From Coturnix japonica (taxonomy: Eukaryota > Chordata > Aves > Galliformes > Phasianidae), in contig NC_029532.1 of the NCBI RefSeq assembly GCF_001577835.2, forward strand, positions 186,001 to 250,000: a stretch of DNA of 64,000 nt. Reading direction: 5' to 3'. Shown here one piece after another: positions 46,393 to 60,300 of the stretch. A program made the position numbers and the translations under genes. Numbering within the stretch: position 1 is the first letter of the stretch; every line of letters starts with the position of its first letter. The notes under the pieces are model-generated. The model did no database searches. It saw only the letters and a list, made by a program, of their open reading frames with translations, and was not told where the DNA came from.

Positions 46393-46398
46393 TTTAAT
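46393..46398 (-). terminator. Candidate RABL6 polyadenylation signal (ATTAAA)
   Basis: TTTAAT on the plus strand, about 2 kb past the RABL6 stop codon. I find no AATAAA on the minus strand between here and the stop. Weak support. Confidence 0.3.
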
Positions 46399-48365
46399 TC
46401 GGCACCGATTTCACCCACGTGTGAGACTGAAACAGAACCGTCCTGTGAAACAGACCCAGAGGACACACAGCTCACGAGCCCAGGCAGACACACGTGCAGT
46501 GGAGATGATGCACAGAGGCAGTTGTACAACAGAGCTTTATAGTCAGAATGGATTGTACCAGATTCTTCGATGCAGAATGGAACATGACCCGAAATCTTTA
46601 CAGAACAGAAGCGCTTTCAGGATTGCAGGCAGCTGAAGCTCCGGCGCCCGCCTGCCATATCCCAGGTGAGGCCACAGAACGGTTCCATCCCCGCCAACAT
46701 TCCTCCCCACGTGCCAAAGGTTGAACTGTCCCATGTCACAAGAAATGCAGTGATGCTCAGAGAATCAGCAAGTGCTAACGGGAAACCAACCTGAACAACA
46801 GAATGCCCGTGCAGAAAAGCCCAGTGATTTGTGTAAGGAAATAGTTACAAGTGCAGTTTGGGGGGTGGGGAAAAAAACAGAGCCACAAATTGCCTGCTAC
46901 TCTGAACAGCTCTGAAGAGGACAAGGAATCAGAAGAACACCTTGCCTTATGGGATGCAGCAGGAAATCCCCACTTGGATACCATGGTTGACAGTTTACAA
47001 CAGAAACGGGAGAGGGAGAACAAAACCAAACCTCAAATCAACCCGGGTGCAACAAGGTGATGTAACACACAGCACGTGCAGGGAGCTGCAGAAAGGAGAG
47101 CAGAACCAAAAGAGAAGGGGATGTGGAGAACCGACAAGCTCCATCACACACAGTGGCAGCTTGTTGAGATGCAGAAGCACAAAGGGCTGCTCTGCAGCGT
47201 CCACCCAGCTGCAACTGATGTTACTGAGGAGGCACTAATCCATGGGTCTATGTTCAAAGCAAAAAATCAAATGGCTTCCCCAACTCATGGGGTAGGAGGA
47301 GGCTCTGCCTGGGGCAGGGAAGGGCAGCACACTGGGGGCTCTGCAGTACCGACTGGCTGGGCTGGGAAAGGCTGTCAGAGCTACAGCTGCTGTCCCTCTC
47401 AGTGCAGAGAGGCAGCCGGTGCTTTAAAGAGTGACTGTAAAATGCCTGAGAAGCAAATGCCTTGCCATGCTAACGCTGGTCTGAAGACAGTCCTGAAGCT
47501 CTGGGTATCTTCATTTCCATGAGAGTCATGTCCCTGAGAGGTACTGAAAGGAGGGGATTCTACTGTATGCAAATTCAAGGGTGGGAAATGCAGAAAAGCA
47601 CTGATTTTTTCCTCTCTCTTTTTCAGGTTTGCTTTGCGCTTTGCATTGTTTTCCCAAACTGCATAGCAGCTTACATGTAGTGTCTGAGACACTGGGGCCA
47701 CGGAAATCAATGGGGTTTCATGAATTCCACCAGCAGCACCAGTGAGTGCTAATTAAGCTGCTGTGCAGAAAGGTCCCTTTCGAAGGACTCCAAAATCACA
47801 CGCACTCTCTTTCACTCTGGTCCTGCAGCTTCTGTACCATAACATGATCTGCTCGATTTAAAGCATCAACTGCTGACTGGAGCAATGGCCAATACCACCT
47901 TTCTCATTAAAAAATAGGAAGGATAAAAAGTTAAAGACTTGAGACAGGCGAGCACGATGCATTCATGCAGCACGGTTTGTTGTACTCCTCTTACTAAGAC
48001 AGGAGCTTCAGGTGTGCAGGAGTGGCATACAGCAGGGGTGGAACTGGAAGAGGCCCCCTTCACCTCTGACACCCTGCCAGCAACCCGAAGGGGCATCTCT
48101 GGAAGGAGAAATCACAGCCTGGAAGTGGGCCTGAGAACCACGCTCTGAACCTTCCCCTTACTCACACACATCTCAGCTGGATTTTCTCTGTGTAACGAAC
48201 CCACCAGCACAGCAATGCAGATGTAAAGCTTTTGTTCTGCCAGCTTTGTTTTGAGTGAATATACGGCAAAAAGCTTTACACATCTGCACCCATCCTGGTG
48301 TGACTCGTACAAGAAGATGAAGACAGCCACGATAGAAGAGTCCGCTGCGTGTAAATGTGGGCAGC

Positions 48366-51300
48366 CTACAGCTCCTCATAGTCCCCACCTCCTCGTGGCT
48401 TGCTCACACTGGCTCCTCCTCCTCCAAGGAAAGCCTCCAGTTCATCTATCTCACTGTTCTTCTCCTTGCTCCTCTTCTTCTTTTTCTTTTTGTCTTTCTC
48501 CTCTTTGCTCTCCTCTTTCTCTTTGACCTTCTTGTGTTTGCTCTTCTTTTTCACAGACTTCTCCTCTTCCTGCAGAACGACAAAATGTTCATTAAGAAAT
48601 GCTCTGAGCTTGCCAGTAACCCAGCACAGATCGCCCCGAAACCTGGCTCTGACAGGGACCTTACAGAGGGAGAAGCGTGCACCACTGAGGCTGGCTGGGC
48701 ACCAATTCCAGAAGACCCCCCTGCGAGTTTGGACAGAAGAGAGGAAAGACCATCTGGTTTCCACATAGCAATGGTCTGTCAGGCAGTTTGTGCCCAACAA
48801 TACCACTGCACCGGACAAGAAGAAATGTCAAAGATGATGCCTCCTACAGACTTCCTTGCTGTCTCTGAGATTAGCTCCGTCTGGGACCTCCCTCTGCCTG
48901 GAAAAAGCCACGCTGCTATCATCAGATTCCACTCAGAAGACATGCACAGTTCTGTTTAATCCCACACTTCACAAACTCAGACATTCTTGAAACTCAGTTG
49001 TTCTGAAAGTTTACTTTTAGGCTGAAAAAGTGGTTAACAGTCCACAGACCCGGCGAAGCACAGCTCTGGCTGTAGGAAGCCAGAATGGAAGGCAGTGCAC
49101 CAGGAGCACAGAACACTGTGGGCAGCCACCCCGCTCCCTGTCTGCCAGACAATACAGCACATCAGCTCCGATTAATTATATAGTACCTCTTTGCTTTTCT
49201 TCTTTTTCTTCTTTTTCTCCTTAGAAGCATGTTTATCTGTTCAAACAAACAGAAAAAAATGCCATTTAAAACAGCAAGCCAAGCAATTCTGCCCTGCCTC
49301 TATTCCTCAGAACAAAATGCTGTCTGGGATGACTGGGTTGAAGGGCCCTCGCAGCCCCCAGTCCCATCCCTGCCCTAGGCAGGCTGCCCCCATCTCAGGC
49401 TGCCCAGGGCCCATCTATGGCCTGGGGCTCCCACAGCTCTGGGCGGCAGCGCTGGGGCCTCACCGCCCTCTGAGCCACAGGCTCATTTAACTATATAGAT
49501 CCAGTTTAATTTTAACTATTATGCTGTCTGACATATTTGCAGGGGTGACTTTTACCTTCTTCGCTGCTCTCCTTGGGACCGGCTTCTTCCAAACCCAAAC
49601 CAAAGAGGTCCGAGTCATTTTTCAGTTTAAAGGAGTGGACTGTGGATTTCACAGGCTGTGGTGGCTTTGCCAATGAGGTATCATCATCAGATATTTCAGA
49701 GAGATCTTCCCGGACAGGGAATTCATCCTAGAGATGAGAAAGGCAAAGTGTTCAGCCAAAATCTATAAACAACCACTGTATGGAGATATTAACTGGCAGC
49801 AGGTAAGGAAGGAGGAAGGAAATGGCAGCTGAACTGAGATGCTGTTAGCTGGAAATCAGTGACCACGATACTATAAGCGCTCTGTATTTTTCACTATGGA
49901 AAAAAAACAGCTAAGCAGCATTGGTCCTGGAAATCACACTTGGATGACTCAACATCCATGGTACCAAAATCAAATTCCTGATGTAAAGCAATTAAATGAG
50001 ACCTTCAACTGTTTTAGCTCAACAGCAACAGGCTTTAATTGCCCTGGAGAGGCACCTCTTTTCTGGGGAAAATCAAATCTAACAAGCTGAAAATGCTTCC
50101 AGATCTGACAGACAAAACCTCTCCTGCACAGCTCTGTAGGTCCAGCACAGTGGAGGCAACATGCAGCAGGGCCAAGAAAGCAGCCTGCGTTTGCAGAATA
50201 AATCCCTTCATCAACTCAAAAGGGAATGTGCTCCCAGTGCAAATTTTCCCCTTTAATGTGGGCTAAAAACAGGATGCTGCAGAGACTGGCTATCCCCCAA
50301 AAATCCCCTGTCTCTCTGCACAATGGGAATGGAAATGAAGTTTAATAATCTTCTCTATGTGCCAACTGATCCTCTTCAGAATTTGTTAACCTCTTTTTCT
50401 TTATACCCTCCATTCTGACCATGCAGATCTCACTCTGCTGCTGATTTAGGCAATATCCCTCTCCTCCTTCCAAACGATGGTGTTCTACTGCTTAACCTGA
50501 CCAGTAAACCTCACTGGCTTGAAAAGCACTCATAAGTGATGGGGCATTTCCCTGACATTGCTGCATCAGCTGGTTCCCTCACAAACCTCATTTCTCATCA
50601 TCATTTACCATCACAGTTACAAAAAGTAAAGTCTCTCCAAATACCACTGCTTTTATATTCAGGTGCCAGGAAAAGCAGGTACTGAAACGCTAAATGAATG
50701 GAAAACTACTTAATAAACAACAGCACGACACACAGCCAAGGTCAGAAAAACTGGGACAACCATCCTCCTGCAGGTTTCTGGAATGGGGCAAACATATAAA
50801 ACACTCTTGAACAATAGCTGACCTAGACACTGGGAGTACATCTGAACAGCAACTGCTCATCACAAATAATGATCTGCAGTTTCTACATAGATTATTCTGC
50901 TGGTTACGAGTGTGGATCACTGAAATCAGGGTTACCTAGATGCACAGCAGCAAGTTCCTACGAATGAACACTCTGAGTTCACTAAGAACAAACAGCACGT
51001 TAAAGTCTGCAAGCACAAACCTTGCTGCCACACGGCTTCAGCAATCACAGCATTAGTGGGCTTGTGCTTAAATCAGCCTCTTCAGGTTGCTTAGCACCTG
51101 ACTTGCTGTGACTGCTGCTGAGATACCAGAAGAGCAGATGAAAGCCCTGCTCACTGAGATGCCTCAACACTTCAAGCTCTGCTCTGCAGCAGTGCACAGC
51201 GATTCACTCATGCAATTTACCATTTTCTTCCTCTGGCTGTCAGATTCCTCACTTTCAAAGTCTGGGTCATCCATAACAAATGAGAGCATTTGAGTAGCTA

Positions 51301-54300
51301 TTGGTCCCTCTTGATCACTGTCAGACTCCTCAGGCCTTTCCTCTTTGACCACTTTCTGTTTATGAGCATGTCCTTTGCTTTGGGAAGTGGTCTTTGGGGC
51401 CTGGACTGCCGCCGTGGCAGCAGCACCTGACAGACTAGCACCGAGCTTGCTGCTGCTGTTCCTTTCAGACCCAGAATGTGGAGGTAAACTGTCATGAGGC
51501 TTCAGGTCGGTTGTTTTGGTCAGAACTGCTTCACTTTGTGGTTTCACAGAATTTCTGGAAGACCTGGAGAGGAAAAAAAAACAAAAGTGTCAGAGCCTGC
51601 GCACATCCACACTCTGCAATTGTGTGAAACAGAGCACAGTGACCAATTAACAGCTGAACTTGCCTCAAGGGCTTCAATGTGCATCTCAGCAGGAGATGTA
51701 AGAGACACAGCTCATCCCGGGGAAGTGTGTGTGTGTTCAAATGGAAACCACTCGGTATTTCTAGCAGTAAGTCAAAGGCTGAAAGTTTTTGCATTCCTGA
51801 GGATGCTGGTGCACAGGTGCCCACATCAGTTGGCCAAACCCAACCACATTACCCACAGGATACGGGATGTAGAGAACATGATTCCATTCACTGTTCTCCA
51901 GCACAGGGTGTGAAGAATGACTCCCACTGCAAGATCTGACTCCTCTGTCCTCACACTGCTATGAACAGACCTTCAGCAGCTTTTAGGCTGTGCCTCATAC
52001 CTTTTTTTTTCACGTTCTGTGTCAATGCTTTCATCGGGTATGAGTGTGACTCTAGAGTCCTTAGCCTCTTCCTCCTCTTCCTCCTCACTGGACAGGGTAA
52101 TGTTTTTGCTGGGCACTCGCTCTGTTGCCAGCACAGATCTGCTGGGGATTTTGTCATCCAGATCAAGGTCATCTTGGAAACCCGCCACCATGGGGTTCCC
52201 CCCAGGTGTCTCTCCATCACTGCAAAGTAGACAATGATTAGACAACACCCTCAGACACACTAGGACAGACATGCCTCCCCTTGAAAGCAGAGTCCCGCTC
52301 ACCAGGCATTTAGGGCCAACTTCAGGCTCACCTTCCCACCACATAGGGCAGCCACACCACTGGTCTCCCTGCTGCAGAGCAGCCTGTGTTTTCAGCAGGG
52401 CCTCTACCACAACATCTCTGGTCCAACATGAAAGGATGAGACAATTAAAGAGTGGGAACTGTCTGCCTTGATCTCCTCATCCTGTAATTAAGCTTGATCA
52501 TACACTGCCACTTCTGTGGGGATTCATTTGCAGCCATTAGTATCTTAGAATTATTTTTGTTTCTCCAGTGCTCCCTGCAGCAGGAAGCTACTCAGGCACC
52601 ATAACTATGCTTTAACATTCCCCAAATTGAATTAACCTAAGGACACACTTTTCGAGCTTAAGAGTCTGCCAGGCTCCCTATATGTAATACAGTTGTGCCT
52701 TCAGAGTGATCTTTAGATAGAGAGCTTCACGGCTGAAATTACCAGCTGAAGGATCCTTGTCTGCATTTCTGCAGGACTCAACAACCTTAATGCTTTCTGA
52801 TGGATTTGCTCATGTCAGGGATACACATTTTTCATGGCCTCATGAACCTTTGAGTTACTTTCCCCAGTTCTATTTCCTTTCTCTGCAACAGACACTGGGC
52901 TGTTTCCTGGTAACCTGTCATGTATCATCCCCACAGTCCTTTAACGACTCAATGCAGACATTGCAGACTGCACAAACACAGCACTCGTTCTTAGGCAGAG
53001 ACAAAAAAAATAAGACTATAGCTTGGGACAGATTAGGTCTGAGAGGCACAAAAGGAACCACCAAAATCTGCAATCCTTAACCTGGAAGGAAGCAGTGCTC
53101 CTAGCAGGCAGCGTGGTGCAGCTGACTGCACAACTCACTGTGGCTCGTCTTATGGCTAGTTGCTGCTTTACAAGTCAAGGAATTAATACATTTGCCAACA
53201 GACAGTGGAGCATTTGTGTTGTAAGGGAGACTACACTTATTAGGATTGGCATAGTACATTAAGAGCCACTACAATTAATACTTGTCTGGGTTATAGCAGG
53301 AGTAACATCTATTCCCTGCTGCCTTCCATGTGGAATCCTGAAAGACTCCTCTGCTCTCAGGACTCAGAGCTCAGCTTCCAGCTTGGCAGGCGCAGGCTGC
53401 TCAAGAGCCCCTTCATAATGAACACTGCTGCTCTCATACCGAGCCAAAGTGCCTGACCCACACAAAGGAGAGGAAAACTGTGGCCCCAAGCAGCCTCCAA
53501 GTGCCGCACTGGCTGGAGGAATTAAAAGTGAGGGATTTCTGAGCGATGTGAAGTGTTTCCTCTTGAATTGTGCTGAAAGGAAAATGGAGTTGCATCCTAG
53601 AAAAAAATGGCAGCATATCATCCTGACACTGCATTTCTTCACCATCTTACTGCTCTGCTAAGCACGGGAACTCTTCAGAGTGCTGCTACTGCCACTGTCC
53701 TGCCACCACACACCACATTAGATTTAGAGCCTCTAAGGCATTCCCAGCTTAAAGAGAACATCCACGTGTGTAACACAGACACACACACACAAAGTGGGTC
53801 AGCTCTCTTTGCAGTGAATGCACCACTTCCCTCTCTAACTGCCTCTCAGATCGCTGAATGACAGTTTAAAAGCAAAGCGAAGAAGTCAATATACATCAGG
53901 AAAAATCACTGCTGCAGTATAAACAAGCTCTGACAATGCAAAATTAGTATCAGCTCCTGGTCCTGAAATTCCAGCTGGAAGGGATTCAGAGCATGCAGCA
54001 ACAAGCACATTGCAGCACTCTTGCCAACACTTCACACACTGCCAAGCCTGCGTTAGTGTTGAGCCAACGAGTTTGCAGGCAGAGGTACCCACCAGAAACG
54101 ACTGTGCTCACGAGTTACTGACCAAAGAGCACAGCGGGGTTTCCTCAGAGTAACCCTCTGCCGTGTGCACAGAACAGCTTCTGATGGTGGAACAAATCCT
54201 GCTGCAGTCTGAGCATACACTCTCAGACCTGGCTTGACATTATCCCGCCAGCCCTGCCGAACAGCCAGGGGAGCCAGCCCCACCAGGAGCCAGCAGAATC

Positions 54301-57300
54301 CTCTTGCCACATCAATTTTTGGGGCTAGGGAAAGAGGAAAAACCCAAACTCTAATAAAGCAGCTAAGCTGAAGGAATCACGTGCCACAAGGTGAGCCTGC
54401 ACGGTTTCATGCTCGGAGATGGGAGTCTTCTAGTGTGCATCAAACTATGCCTTCAGGTTCCCTTGCTTCATCTAGCATAGCTGCATACCACTATATAAAT
54501 AACACAGGTAATAAAGCAAAGAACCAGTTAGAAGCCTTTCAGATAGAAGGATGTGGAAATCTAACCAATGTTTATGATAGATGTCTAGTGTCATGGAGAA
54601 AACTCAACAAGAATCTTGTTAGCTTCAGCATAAGCCCACTTCCAATGGGACACCTGCAGCCCATACACAGAGGTGGGCAGCCTGGGCCAGCAGCAGGGAC
54701 CAGGGGAGTCTGGAGCCAGGCTGGCTTCTCTGGCATAGACACATGCACACTGCCCCTGGGCACCAGGATAAAGAACAGCACAGTCTGAAACAGCAGACTG
54801 GAATAAATTGTCTTCCTATTCAGCGAGTAAGGGAATTGATTCAGGGAGTTCTTCCCACAGCCAGAACAGCAACTAAGGAGCTTTAAGAGCTGCATGCCCA
54901 GCAAACCCCAGGTAGGTTGGGTCTCCTGACATCTCTGCTAAACACAGAAGATTAACCCAGCCCATAGGCCAGCACACTTCTAGCAACTACTACCTTTTCC
55001 TTCCTTCCTTTCCTTCTTTTTTTTTTTTTTTTTTTTTTTTTTAATAAAAGCTATCCATGCATTCTGCTGCCACAAGGGATGATGATTCAGGCTGACCTGC
55101 ATTAGACAGGCATTGAGCCTTGCATACAGCACTGATTTCTAGTTGTTGTGGTTGAACTAGAGAACACTGAATCATGGCAAAACTGTCAAAAGATGCAGAA
55201 TCCACAACATTCACAGACAAGCCATATCAGTGTTTAATTACTCCCCTGGCTAATGCAGTGGTGATGACAAGAGACAATCAGCGTGGACTACTCCAAGCAG
55301 ATGGATGAAAAGCCTGTGAGGACACTTAGGTCACCTCTCAAATGACAGCATGCTTTCAGACAGCCTTGCTGCACATCCTCTTGTCTGAGCAGCTCAATAT
55401 ACCACAATCTCTTGTTTTTTTTTTTTGATAAAAAGGCAAGGCCTGAGCAATTCTTCATACTGTGCTTCATAGTATGCCCCCATCTCACCTTCCTTCCATC
55501 CTCCTTCCCTTACCTTTCACTATCAACACGGTGCTTTGTCTGTGGTTTCCCCTTATCCTTCTGTGGGGCTGAGTCTTCCAAAAAGCTGTGATCCAGGCTG
55601 TCATCAGGAACAAAGTCCTCCACGCTCTGTACTTTTGCAGGGGCTGCAGGATGGGGAGGAGTAGCAGCAGCAGCATCTGCATTAGCAACAGCAGTTGTAA
55701 AACACAGCTCACCATAAATGGAACAGAAATTGGCTTTTTACAGATCTATCCTGCTCAAGGCATCTTCAGCACACAGATAACAGCCACCTCATATACACAG
55801 CAAAGGAAGAGGAAAGCCATATAACAGGATACTGAAGCCAGCCCAGAACCTCACAGGATGGCACTCACAGACCACACGTAGCCACTGTGGTCTACAAAGC
55901 TCAGACCCCAATCGAGTCTGAAAAGCCCTTGACCATGGTGGCTCTTTCTGTCCTGCAGTGAATACTGGCACTGACTGACTAGACCACAAACAGATTTTTA
56001 TACCTATGCTGTGAGCATCACTTCGATGTGATATCCTTTCAGTATTCTTTCACCCCTTCCAGACTGTTCAGTTCACTCATTCACTTCTTCTTGCTTTTTC
56101 AACTGTATCTGTGAAAGGCAGAATCATTCACACTGTGCTTTCAGGTTTCCTGTGTAACCAAATGCTCAAGACCTACCGCAAATGGAGACTCACTTTAATA
56201 TAAGTTATTTGTAGAGACATCCTTGCCCGTCAAGGTATCGGGATGAACACTGGAAGCCTGAAGAGATTAACCTCTGCAGAATTTATGATGTTAAGCCTTT
56301 TTCTCCTGCCCGGATTTCAGTTCACATCTAGGCTATTTTCTTTTGTGTGAACAAGCTTTCACTATGAATATAGATTTTGCCCTACTAGCCCAGCTTTCAG
56401 TTACTTCCACATAGAGTAGAACTATTGCTAACACTACAGCGTAACTTCAGTGTAAGAAAAAACACAGCTAAAAGAACTACTGCTGCAAGGTATCACAAAA
56501 AATATAACACAGCTCCCACAGAAAATGTTTGTGACAGTGATTTTCAGCTGCTTTCCAATTAGCAAGTCCTGAGACCATGTCACACTTACGATTTTTATGC
56601 AGTGCCAGCCCTGCAGCTCCAGCTGGTTTCACAAGCAAAGTGAATATGACAGACAAATTAAGGTCCAGATCAGTAAGAATGAATACAACAAACCCCTCAA
56701 TGCCTCTGCCCCGCAACTTCATCCAGCTGAGGTTCAGATTGAACACTGCGCTGCTCTGCTCTATTGTTCAGTGGCGTTATGGAAGAAGTGAAGACACGCT
56801 GCCCTCCTCCTCAGAACATCTCTTAAGGAGTTTATTTCCCCAGAGGGGAATCCGTTACAGAGCCTGGACTTACGTGATCATTTATGGTTGAATAACCTTT
56901 AAAACTAGCACTTTGCTATTCTCTGCTAACAAACAGGAGCCCCTTTGAGCTGTGAGACTTTTGTGAAGACAGCACTTCAAATAGCTTCTCTAATGACTTT
57001 TCTTGCTTTTCCACAGGCACGTGTGCTCCCACTAAACAGATGACAGTTATTTTCTTAGTGTCCCCCACGTGCCTCCCTCAGGGAGCACACTACAGCTCCC
57101 AGCCAGCTGGAAGGACACAGTCCCTGTCCAAGTCAGCACAGAGACAAACCAAAACGCCAACTGGGACAAAAGAAGAGAGCAAGCATGCAGCTTTACTGGA
57201 CATGCTGCACACACACAGAACAAAGATTTGTTGGTGACCTGTCTTTCCAGCCTCTCATAAGGATTAAAAAAAAAAACCAACACAAAAAGGAAAACAGAAA

Positions 57301-60300
57301 CACGTGCCCAGACCCACCTGGCTGGGGAGGAGAGGGGTCTGGTGCAGGAGATGTCCCAAAGAGCCGTGAGATGATGCTGCGCTTTGGAGGCAGGGCTGCT
57401 GAAGGAGGGGCTGGGGAAGCAGCAGCTGGTGGAGGTGCATGTGGTGACTGGGCCTCAGGTGCAGGCACTGGTGAGAAGGATGAGGGGGGTTCAGGAGAGA
57501 TGGTGGAGCTTGTGGAAGGCGGCTGTGGGGGCTGCGGGGTGCCAGGGCTGGAGCTGCCCGTTGATGTGGAGCTCGGAGGTACTATGGGTGACTGGGAGCC
57601 GGAGGAAGGGCTTTGCCCATTAGTTGTCAGTGGTGATGCATGTCCTCGACTTCGGGCTTCCATCATTTCAAGGAAGCTGCAGGGAAGAGAAAATGCAAAT
57701 ATAATCAGTAGAGAAAACATGCCTGGCGTATAGCACTGCACTGCTTCAACTACGTGCTGAGCTGGAAGGGTATGGGCCTGTGACCCCCTGGGCTGTGCTC
57801 AGTATGGTTCACTCACGTGAGCTAAACTCACACTGCTTACACTGAGGTGTGGAGAACCCCGACCTGCCTTGTGCTGCAGGATGAAATCAGCATTTGCAGC
57901 ATTGCTGGGAGCCCCCTGGACAGACAGATTGTAACAGTGTGCCAGGGCTTGAAACTCAACTTTATGTCAGTTCTTGGACTTACGTCTCTAAGGGAATAAG
58001 TGCTTCAGGGCTGGCACATTTCCATATTCTGCAGGAGAGATCAAAGCATTCAGGAAAATTTGAACACTATAAAAACCTCTAATTTCAGCCAATAATGGAT
58101 TTGTGAGGAGAATCCTTGAATGTCAAAAGAAAAGAGCTCACAGAGGGCTGACTACAATTACCCTCACAACGAGCAGACATAACTGTGGTCTCTCCCTGCA
58201 CACACACACACTGTGCGTGGGAGCCAAGGGAGCCATGCAGCAGAAACTCAGAAACCTGCTGTGGTCCTGGCTGGATTCCTGACTCAGAGAGCACCAAAGC
58301 CTGCACCATCTGAACGGCAAAATGCTCTGTCCTTCTGAACGACACCGAGCCAGATCCTGCTGCAGCCCTTTTGCTTAGCAGTCACTTTACAAGCTTTTTG
58401 AAATGAAAAGGCTTTTACTAAGAAGTGGTCTCAAAATAAGATCTGCTACATGTAGCGCATGTGAGAGATACAGAAAGGATAGCAAAGCATATTGTGTATG
58501 AAGTCTAGCAAATGCCACAGTCTCAGCCCATTTCATTAAGCCCCATGAACTCATGTGCACAACAGCTCTGGGTTCAACTGCATCTGCTGTGCTCCAGGCA
58601 ATGCAGTTGTTGGAATGGAAACCATTCTTCATTACTGAGCACCACCTTGGCCAGCACAGAGTTCAGACAACACCTTTTGTCTGAAATTGCACACTGCTCC
58701 CTTCCCAACAAATGGTCACAGTGCACACAGCTCAGCATCCTGCAGGGCAGGCTACACACCTCATCCGCGGTGAAGTAAAAATAAGCCAAGGTTACCTGCA
58801 ACGCAGCCCTGCTCAATGAAGTGAATGCTCTGAATCTACCCAACAGCTATGGCCTGAAAAGCCCTCCAAGACACTTGTCTCTGCACATGCAGAGAGGTTA
58901 TGCAGCTCTGCACATCTACGCCAAAAGCACCCAGGGCTGAATTCTGCCAGCCCTCACCTCTGGGCTCTGCACTGGCAAACTGAAGGCAGGGATGCTGGGC
59001 AGCTCTGCTTTGTAGGACTGATTCCTCCTCCTTGCTCAGGGTTAAAGACTCTTGCTTCCTAACTGTGAAGGAAAGTTAATCCATGCTGATCTGTATGCAT
59101 CCCTATTCCTGTTTATAGCAACAGAGATTCCGGCTGGAAGGCCTGCAAGCTTGGTCACAGCTTCATCCAGCATTCCAATGCCAGCTCTGCTCACACTGGC
59201 TGAGCTTTCTGGCTGAGGGCAGCTCTGTGGGCACCCAACTTACCAGTGTAACACAAACAGAGACCTGAACAACTCCCAAGTTGCTGATCAGAAGGACAGC
59301 TGGGTGACCCAGGTAGGAAAAGATAACTGTATAGTGAAGACTAAGGGACCAGATCCTATATGAATTACATACAAGGAGCATCCAGAATCAGTTGAGGATA
59401 AAGCCTAAATCTCAAAGAGTATTCAAAGCTGGTACCAAAGAAGCACAGGACACTTCATAAAATCAGGATATTTGAAGACTTACTGCCCATTTTGGAAACA
59501 ACCTGCTTTGTTCTGGGCAAGCAGCCAGCTTCAGGAGGAGCGAGGGCTGTGACTACCACCTGTTTCTCCTGAAGAAATACACAAATTTTAAGAGCTGGAG
59601 GGTAAAAAACCTACATGATTGAAATGTAAAGAGTGCCATTCCCCCGCCAGCTCAGCTAGTCTGGAGAGCAGCACACACACTGGCTCCCTTCTGCACCTGC
59701 TCCTATGCTTTGCTCATCTACATTAAACGAAGGGCATAAGAATAAGACACATTATTTTTAGTAGAAAGGTACAAGCGGTTATCTGGGGACAGCATGACAC
59801 GGGCTCTTACTTCAGCTCAGCACCAAGGAGAGATCTGGCACGTGCACTTCACGTGACCTTCCTCATTTCCAACTACGCACGTGGACCAAGCTCTGTGTTG
59901 TGTGCCACGATGCTGAAGAAATAGCAATGCTCTGCTGCTGGTTTAACATGGGCTGGCTGCATAGGCTGTGCTGAGCTTTCATATTCATATCTTCTTCCTT
60001 GGAAGAGGTGGGTGGAAAAACAGCATACGTGAAAATGCTGCCAGCGAGCTCTCAGTAATTTCCAGGGCGGAGGTGTCCAAGCATCCTCCACACTTGAAAA
60101 ATACTACATAATGCATGAATGCTTTCTCTGGCTTTACACACACTCTCCTGAGGCACTAGTGAGGCTGTTTTAGGAACACACCAGGTCACACCTGCCACGT
60201 GTCTGTTTTTCTCTCATTCTATGCAGTCTGGCCACTCTGCTCCTTGAACTTGGTTTTTTTGTTTTTTTTGTTTTTTTTTTTTTGGCAGGCCTTTGTAAAA

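Larger units (their letters stand above)
44341..48365. other. Space between the AJM1 CpG island and the RABL6 stop codon
   Basis: No coding exon is recognised. It should include the RABL6 3' UTR: a minus-strand ATTAAA at 46393-46398 is a candidate end, as is a weaker TATAAA near 46535. A plus-strand AATAAA at 45665-45670 has no gene attached. A 13-base tandem repeat lies at 45351-45425. Confidence 0.45.

Noticed and set aside
55017-55042. Run of 26 T followed by AATAAA, resembling a retroposed poly(A) tail
   Set aside because: No flanking element body or target-site duplication could be recognised, so it is left as a simple T tract.
60251-60290. T-rich tract ending in ggcag, resembling a strong plus-strand splice acceptor
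   Set aside because: No plausible plus-strand exon follows, and the tract is on the noncoding strand of a RABL6 intron.
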